This document shows positions 57,776-64,000 of a stretch of 64,000 nucleotides of DNA, piece by piece. A model generated the notes under the pieces. That model had not been told where the DNA came from. It made no database searches and was given only the letters and a program-made list of their open reading frames with translations. Position 1 is the first letter of the stretch. Each line of letters opens with the position of its first letter. A program made the position numbers and the translations under genes. The DNA is from Buddleja alternifolia (lineage: Eukaryota; Streptophyta; Magnoliopsida; Lamiales; Scrophulariaceae), in NCBI GenBank assembly GCA_019426215.1, contig CM033397.1, forward strand, positions 31,002,480 to 31,066,479, read 5' to 3'.

Positions 57776-57793
57776 TATCAACGATGATACATG

Positions 57794-58949
57794 CAAGCAT
57801 GTTTTAGTATATTTCAATTGTCACTGTATATATATCACGATGATAAACAGTTACAGTCTGATTCTCCTAAATGGTCTGGTCGGAACGAGAACAAAGCTCG
57901 GCATGCCAAAGTTCCAGACTATCATGGGAAAGGGTATGAATTAACAATTTATCGGCAATTTCCCGGCAGAACGACCGAGAAATTGGGTGGGTACGACTGT
58001 ATCGGAGATTTCCTGTCCGTTCCGGACCTAGCACGATGGGGAATGATGTAACGGAGATTGACAGAGAGGCACGTGAATTTTGAAGAGAAGCACTGAAATA
58101 GGTGAAGAGTAGAAAGAGAAAAAAAAAAAGAGGAAAAAAGATATAAAGGGTAAGAACGAAAAAAGACTGTAAAATAGAAATATTCTGTCCATATTTGGTT
58201 AAAGAAATATTTATTTACCTCTGACCTTAATAAAAGAGAGAAAAAAAAAGGGTAGAAAAGATTGCTTTGGACATGGACAATGCAATTATGGTTAAACTAT
58301 GGTATTTTGCTAAAATCTCAATTTAACATTGCAACTATTAAATTTAGAAGGTGATATAATTTTTTATTATTTTTAATATATAAAATTGCATCATAAATTT
58401 TAGTATTATCATCTTATATCTGTGTCAATGCTTATATACTTAATTGAAAATTATAACTTAAATATGGCTAATCTACAATCATAAAAGTTATACATATTTG
58501 AACATTTTAAAAATAAACGTAGTATAACAAAAAATTAATTGATTAAGCTGTTAAACGTCCATGACTGTTCCGCAAAGTTGCAACGTGTTAAAAAATTAAA
58601 AACAACATTTTATTGAAAAATATTATTGACTTTTACAAAGAAAGATATAAAAATAACTAGAAGAAAAAGAAGGATAAATTAAACCCTAACTATTCGCATA
58701 AGCAAAATAGACGAGATTCAAACTCTTTGTATCAAGAATCAAAGAAAAAAAACTAAGCTAAAGTAAGATGAGTAATCTGCTTCAAAGCCATCAATTGAAG
58801 GTGTAGAAAGGACAGGGAGAACCAGAAGCAGTAGGAAAAGTGTTGTGCTTAGAGAGAGAAAATACATGATTTTTCTGAATGAAGTGATTTGGGGCTTATA
58901 TGTCATAAATATTGTAAATTAGCCCCTGAAATAATGGTCAAATAAGCGG
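57794..58949. other. AT-rich intergenic DNA with one unassigned open frame
   Basis: The frame at 57791-58051 (86 codons; SPKWSGRNENKARHAK ... GGYDCIGDFL) has balanced composition but no family signature that I recognise, so I do not call it a gene. The remainder is A/T-rich with poly-A/G runs near 58115-58140 and 58235-58250. Confidence 0.45.
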
Positions 58950-60777
58950 GCCAGTTTCGTTGATATCGGGATTTAGTGGAGTCGGATTATAAAGGAGATC
59001 GAGAGTCGATAAAATAGAGCCAAGACTGAGCTGAAATTGGTCAAGGCAGAGTCGGGGTCGCGATGTGAAGATGAACCGTGCACAGCGCCAGAAACAGGTG
59101 TCACAACACGAGCGGGCGCGGCCCTATGAGCTGTAGGCATGTATTTTTCGTGATTTGGGCAGATTTTTGGCAGATTTGAGTCCCTTTTGGATTGGGGTTG
59201 TTTCCTGTGCTGGAAATTATTCCGTAGTTGTTTATGATTGTTTTTCCTAATTTAATAGGGTTTTGATTACCCCACTATTATAAATAGGAGAACTTAACTT
59301 GTAATTGTTTGATTTACTCAGAAATAAAGATGTATATCTTGGCTCGTGGATACAGGCAGTTTGCCGAACCACGTTAAATTCTTGTGTCATCTTAGAGGCT
59401 TAATTTTTATATTTTCTTATTTATTTTCTTCATACTCTGATGCTACCATTCCTAACAACTGGTATCAGAGCTATATGTTGTAGATTTAGGAGACGTCTTA
59501 GATCTAGATCTATTGGGAATGTTTGTTGTAGCGGTTTTCAAGGGAGCGATGGTAGGAGATGAAACAAAGGTCAAGATCGACAATTTTGTTGCAGGCAGCA
59601 TGAATTGAGCTCGTGGTGAAGTCATAGAAGATGACAAAGGATGATGAGATCAGTTAGATCGCCAATCAAGAAGAGTAATCCCATTTAACGTTAATGAGAA
59701 AATATGGGAAAAATCATGGTGCCAGATAGGCAAATCCGTAGTAGCAGAGGCCGATTTGTATTGCCAGGTAGGCATACATGTACAAAGCCAGTGGGAACAG
59801 CTGTGGTGACAGGATCAGTGGCTGAGAGAGCAGAGCCGTATAGTCAAGAGACGAGATGGCAAAGTTATGGAGCCAATGAGACAGATTCACGTATGGAAAC
59901 CATGGGGCAGAGGTACGACGCCGGGAAGGCAGGCGTGGAGCCAGCAATCATGGAGGCAGGACATGAAGCCAGTTTGGCAAATTCGTCAAGCTGGGGTTTA
60001 TTGGCAACGAGATGTGACATAGCTCGTGCAGTGGGAGCATTGAGCAGATATGTGAGTGACCGAATTTGGCCATTGAAAGACCGAGAGTGTTGGCAAATGA
60101 ATTGACGAGGCGTGGAGATGTCTTGCGTTTGATCTCCTTTGAGTTTGGAGATGTGCCAACTAGATCGACATTTACTTGAGAAAAGTAAATGGATTATTCA
60201 AGTTGATTTCGGGGATTTTTTTTCAGTCTCCAAATGGGAGATTTTTGGAATTTCATAGAGTCGGACCAAAAAAGGGATCGAGAGCTAAGAAAATAGAGCC
60301 AAGAAGAGCCGAAATTGGTCGAGGCAGAGCTGGGGTCCAGTGCAAAGAGGAACCGTTCCGCATTGCTGAGAAACTGCTCTGCAATGAGGCTGGGTAACAT
60401 GCCCCACACTCGCGCCGCAGCGAGCAAGTTTGCTTGCCACGGAGCGGGCGGGCGCACCTACGAGCTACAGCAGGCATGTATTTTTCATGATTTGGGCGAA
60501 TTTCTGATAGATTTGAGTCCCTTTTGGATCAAATTTTTTCATATTGTGATAGGAATTATTCCTTGATTGTTTAGGATTGTTTTTCTTAATTTGATAGGGT
60601 TTTGACTACTCCACTATTATAGATAGAAGAACTTAATTTAATTGTTTGATTCACTAATGTTGACTCGTGGATGTAGGCAGTTTGCCGAACCACATTAAAT
60701 CTTTATGTCATCTTAGAGGCTTTTTATCTTTTTTTTTTTTTATTTTTTTTCATACTCTGATGCTACAATTCTTAATA
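58950..60777 (+). mobile_element. Deleted copia retrotransposon with two LTRs
   Basis: The 5' LTR (about 58950-59457) ends CATTCCTAACA, followed by the PBS TGGTATCAGAGC (59460-59471). A related 3' LTR (about 60200-60777) ends CAATTCTTAATA. Shared blocks include AAAATAGAGCCAAGA, GAAATTGGTC, CAGATTTGAGTCCCTTTTGG, GGCAGTTTGCCGAACCAC and CATCTTAGAGGC. The LTRs differ a lot, including extra DNA in the 3' copy (60330-60430), so the insertion is old. The interior is only about 740 bp, so nearly all of gag-pol is gone. LTR start points are approximate, and I found no target duplication. Confidence 0.8.
59541..60105 (+). pseudogene. Residual gag start and pol tail in the deleted copia element
   Basis: Near 59550 the reading MVGDETKVKIDNF resembles the first residues of a Tnt1-like Gag. 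An open frame (59704-60105) ends LLATRCDIARAVGALSRYVSD, matching the segment between reverse transcriptase and RNase H in copia Pol (usual form TRPDIAYAVGVLSRYMS). The middle of the frame has no recognisable similarity. Together they show that one large deletion joined the start of gag to the late part of pol. Confidence 0.6.
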
Positions 60778-61375
60778 TACTGAAATAGATTGACCACCTA
60801 AAGGGCCCAACAGCTAGACATATGGGCTTTGCATATATTACAACACAATAAAATTGAAACGATAATCTCCTCGACTATTGCCGCGACCGTTCTTACGAAC
60901 CATGCTTACAGTCTGTTACTTGGGAAAAAGTATGAATATATAAATAAGATGGTTTCGAATTTCCATCCCAATCAAAAGCATGCACTCGTTAACTTACAGA
61001 GATGAACTTGATAGAATTCTCTAGACATGAGGAAGTACTTTCCAATTCTTATTTTTCTTCTTCCAAATTTCCGAGTATAAATGTCAATACCTCCAAACCT
61101 AACTCGTTGATAAAATTGACGATCAAATGCGAAAACACAACAATTTGAGATCCTCAATCATTTGACTTCTTCCATTTCATCACGGCCACAAATCCAGATT
61201 TTCCATGCACGTTATATACATACATATAAATATACGTAATTATAAAAAGTCAATGAACATTTCCTCTGTATATCTACTTTCTCCAAACCATTTTGCTATT
61301 GTCGAATTTATTTGCTCACAAAAATTATCAAGATAGTTAAATTATTAGTTAATAGGCCTCACGTTTCAGAAGAAC
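60778..61375. other. Intergenic DNA, possible upstream region of the small gene at 61376
   Basis: AT-rich. TATATACATACATATAAATATACG (about 61214-61237) offers several TATA-like matches 140-160 bp before the ATG at 61376. The minus-strand frame at 60972-61157 looks like chance. Confidence 0.35.
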
Positions 61376-61663
61376 ATGGAAGGATTATTCTGCGGTTTGA
61401 GTTCTTGCAAAAGGTAGGAAAAAACACCAATTTTACTTCATTTTTCTGCCAGAAAAATTATTTATTTCACAAGTATATACAATAATCTGTTGAAATATAT
61501 TTGTAGAAGTAAAAGAAGGATGAAGGGAGTAGCAGTCGGGATAATTGACAACGCGGATGCATCCCATGAAGGGATTAAAACTGTTGAGACGAATAATCGA
61601 TGCGATTTCTCAAATACTTCTGATACATCTTCTTTTAATATTTCATCACTAGCATTGTTTTAA
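61376..61663 (+). CDS. Possible small two-exon gene (64 residues), unknown function
   Basis: Exon 1, 61376-61413 (MEGLFCGLSSCKR); intron 61414-61506, 93 bp, GTAGG to a T-rich ATTTGTAG; exon 2, 61507-61663, ending TAA. The join keeps the frame and gives a strongly basic patch (KRSKRRMK) followed by GVAVGIIDNADASHEG and a Ser/Thr/Asn-rich tail. The short T-rich intron with good borders is the main support. I do not recognise the product. It could equally be the last exons of a longer gene whose start I cannot find, or a chance arrangement. Confidence 0.35.
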
Positions 61664-62872
61664 TTTGTACTAGTACTGTTGGAGAAGCTACAAACTAATA
61701 GACACTTAGAAATCAATCAATCATACTAATGTTCTTAAGGTTCATATATAGCTATATATGTCATTTGGGGTTGCCGCACTAATAACACGCATATCCTCCA
61801 TGAATTAAAGAAGGAATTGCCATTAATGGACATAGGCATGGTGACAAAACTTTAATCCAGTCGGTCGCATGATATATAGTAAAATAAACATAAATACTTT
61901 CATTTATTAGTCCCTAGCTTGTATGCAAATGTCACTTGTCAATTGAACTGTCTAGATTATAGCTTTGGGCCTACAACTTTGCAAATAATTGCCCAACCAA
62001 GGCCCTCCACAAGGGGTCAAATTAAAAAGGCCATAGAATTCTCATATTTGTGAAATTAAAAAATAATGAAAAATATCCCAACTTGCAGTACTGTTGTCAC
62101 ACCACATATATATACATATTATATATATATATATATATTCTTCTTTTTATGGTATTTAAGTTTGAGAGTTTCAGTAAGTCGCTTTCTGGGAGAAAAACCT
62201 TAGTGGGATGGGTACAAAAGCTTAACTGGAAAGATGAAACCTAGCTCTTTTTGCTGTTTCGTTTGATTGTCAAATGGAAATAATAATTTAAGAAAATTGC
62301 ATCCACTTCATATATCTGGTCCTACTTAATGTGCTCCAGAATGTTGGAGCTAATTAATGATTGATGAGTTGAAAGAAAGTGAAATGAATTGTTAATGTAA
62401 TCTTCCATAAAGTTCCTCTAAATAGTAGTTCGGACTCCACTAATTCACTATATCCAAGTCCCTTTTTTATTTCTTTTTGGCTCAATTGTAAGGATGATAT
62501 ATATTCGGTCTAGTTTTTGCATATCTCAATAGTCAAAAATCATTCTTCTTTGGGAGTGCTAAGGGGCACCCCAAACATACAACATTGAACATTATGAGAA
62601 TTATGTTGGCCGCAAGAGTCTTAAGTGATTTTGAAATAATAGTGCAGTTTGTTTATTTTAGGTCTATAACAAATACCCCTCTTATAAAAAAACATTATAT
62701 TCACCCCCTACGACTAACAATCGCTACTTTCTTTTCTTTCTTTTCTATTTCAATTCCATTTTTTATATATATATTTTTTCATAATATATTTTTTATTTCT
62801 CTTTTTTATTATAACCTCATATATTTAGATTATTTTTGACGTGCAAAAGCACCAATCGAACAATATTTATGT
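61664..62872. other. AT-rich intergenic DNA with microsatellites
   Basis: (AT)n runs lie near 62118-62138. The frames at 62050-62244 and 62585-62839 are Ile/Phe/Tyr-rich, as expected of AT-rich non-coding DNA. No transposon ends found. Confidence 0.5.
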
Positions 62873-62880
62873 GTTTAACC

Positions 62881-63577
62881 TAGGGCTGTAAACGAGCCGA
62901 GCTCGAGCCGAGCCTGATGAAATTTTCAAGCTCGAGCTCGAGCTCGAGCTCGATTATACTTTTTTGAGCTCGAGCTCAAACTCAACGAGCCTCATTTTCT
63001 AGGGCTCGAGTTCAAGCTCGAAGTAGATGAGCCGAGCTCGAGCTCGAGCTTGAAGTAATAAATAATTTAATTTTTTTTTAGAAAATAAAACAAAATAAAA
63101 TAAATTCTGCTTTTTAGCTTATAACAATACGTTAATCATGTATAGTATACACTATTCACATATACAATAAGTATTATTAAGATAAATAATAATTAAATAT
63201 CTTATATTCAATAAGTATTTAGAAAATAGAGGAGAGTGTCGTCAAAACATGATTTCATTAAATTATTTTTTAGAAAAGTATATCATATCAACTAAAATGC
63301 GTAATCTTATAATTGTTGTTATTATTTTGCACGATTTAAACAAAATAGAAAAAAAACTTAAATATTATTAAACGATGTTGTATATAAAATTGCAAGTATT
63401 ATTTTTATGAAATACGAGTATTTTTAGACATATATTAAAAATTAATAAAAAATAATAATAAAAGCTCACGAGCCTGCTCATGAGCATATGAACAACTATA
63501 AATGAGCTCGAGCTCGACTCGGACTCGAGCTCGAGCTGAGCTCCAGTCGAGCCGGCTCGACTCACCTTACACCTCTA
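62881..63577. mobile_element. hAT-type MITE with GAGCTC-rich ends
   Basis: It begins TAGGGCTGTAAACGAGCCG and ends, reversed, TAGAGGTGTAAGGTGAGTCG, flanked by a perfect 8-bp duplication GTTTAACC (62873-62880 and 63578-63585). It is 697 bp. Both subterminal regions are packed with overlapping GAGCTC/CTCGAG hexamers (about 62897-63050 and 63465-63560), so the two ends can pair extensively. The centre is AT-rich and non-coding. The TSD length and TAGGG-type ends fit non-autonomous hAT elements. Confidence 0.9.
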
Positions 63578-63585
63578 GTTTAACC

Positions 63586-64000
63586 TTTTTCAAAATGATT
63601 TCCTAAAAAAAAAACCTTTTTCAATATGATGAAAATGAAAAGTGAAAAGCTCAACACGGCTGTAGTTGGGCCGTATCCTTCATACCCATTTGTTGGCGGT
63701 ACACATTTAGAAGCCCAAGCCCAAGCCTCTTTTTGCAAACCCGGATAGCTTATCACTTATATGGGCTTATGAGGATAAGGTCCAGACTTACCTCGTGCAT
63801 TTCTAGTTTGAAGAGCCATCCGCATCCAATATATATATATATATATCATTTGCTCCATAAACGTGTAATATTTTCACTGTACCGAATATCGACAGATGTG
63901 CGCTAAATATACAATTGAGTAATTGTGATATAAAAGATAAATAAAAAGAACTAGATTCTATTATTGCATGTTCCTACCATCCAATAATACCCTTATCGCG
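63586..64000. other. Intergenic DNA with an AT microsatellite
   Basis: GGCCCAAGCCCAAGCC-like text near 63650-63730 recalls LTR or 5'-leader sequence in plants. (AT)n lies at about 63831-63846. No gene seen before the window ends. Confidence 0.45.

Overview
The window is nuclear DNA of a flowering plant, most likely a eudicot. The evidence is intron-containing plant genes, Ty1/copia retrotransposons primed by initiator-Met tRNA, plant-type SINEs, and CACTA, hAT and Mutator-like DNA transposons with their plant termini. The species cannot be told from the sequence. All boundaries and similarities below were read by eye, with no alignment or database search.

Left and centre (1-43678). A tandem array of a roughly 1.02 kb repeat fills 1-536 and 19074-43678, with about 25 copies of one anchor segment. 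Each full monomer carries an internal direct duplication of about 200 bp, several reading frames that stay open in many copies, and a splice-donor-like end to one of them. The array shows higher-order duplications and a cluster of shortened monomers. It is interrupted twice. A Sirevirus-type copia element (A, 537 to about 17640, + strand) has a 5' LTR, PBS, broken gag and pol, several polypurine tracts and a long env-like third ORF. Inside that ORF sits a second, deleted relative in reverse (B, 11752-16662). A solo LTR of the same family (23535-25370) sits in the array with a perfect 5-bp target duplication. Element A has no 3' LTR. Its right side is followed by unassigned DNA and a piece of an unrelated LTR that abuts the array at a different monomer phase.

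Centre right (43679-49900). Here lie a decayed copia reverse-transcriptase fragment, a 1.1 kb retroposon-like insert with 18-bp target duplications, and the one clear host gene: a three-exon R2R3-MYB on the minus strand (46850-49504) recognisable as DUO POLLEN 1 (DUO1), regulator of the male germline. Its first intron holds a local tandem repeat with microsatellites.

Right (50278-56993). This is a nested set of DNA transposons. A Mutator-like or foldback element (9-bp target duplication) contains a second long-TIR element (8-bp duplication). That one contains both a hAT MITE (8-bp duplication) and a 4.1 kb non-autonomous CACTA element (3-bp duplication). The CACTA carries four decayed exons, with introns, of an HMGB1-like chromatin gene.

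Far right (57000-64000). Two tRNA-derived SINEs lie side by side, followed by a deleted copia element with two LTRs, a possible small two-exon gene, and a GAGCTC-rich hAT-type MITE. The rest is AT-rich intergenic DNA. Overall this is repeat-dominated chromatin with one confidently identified host gene.
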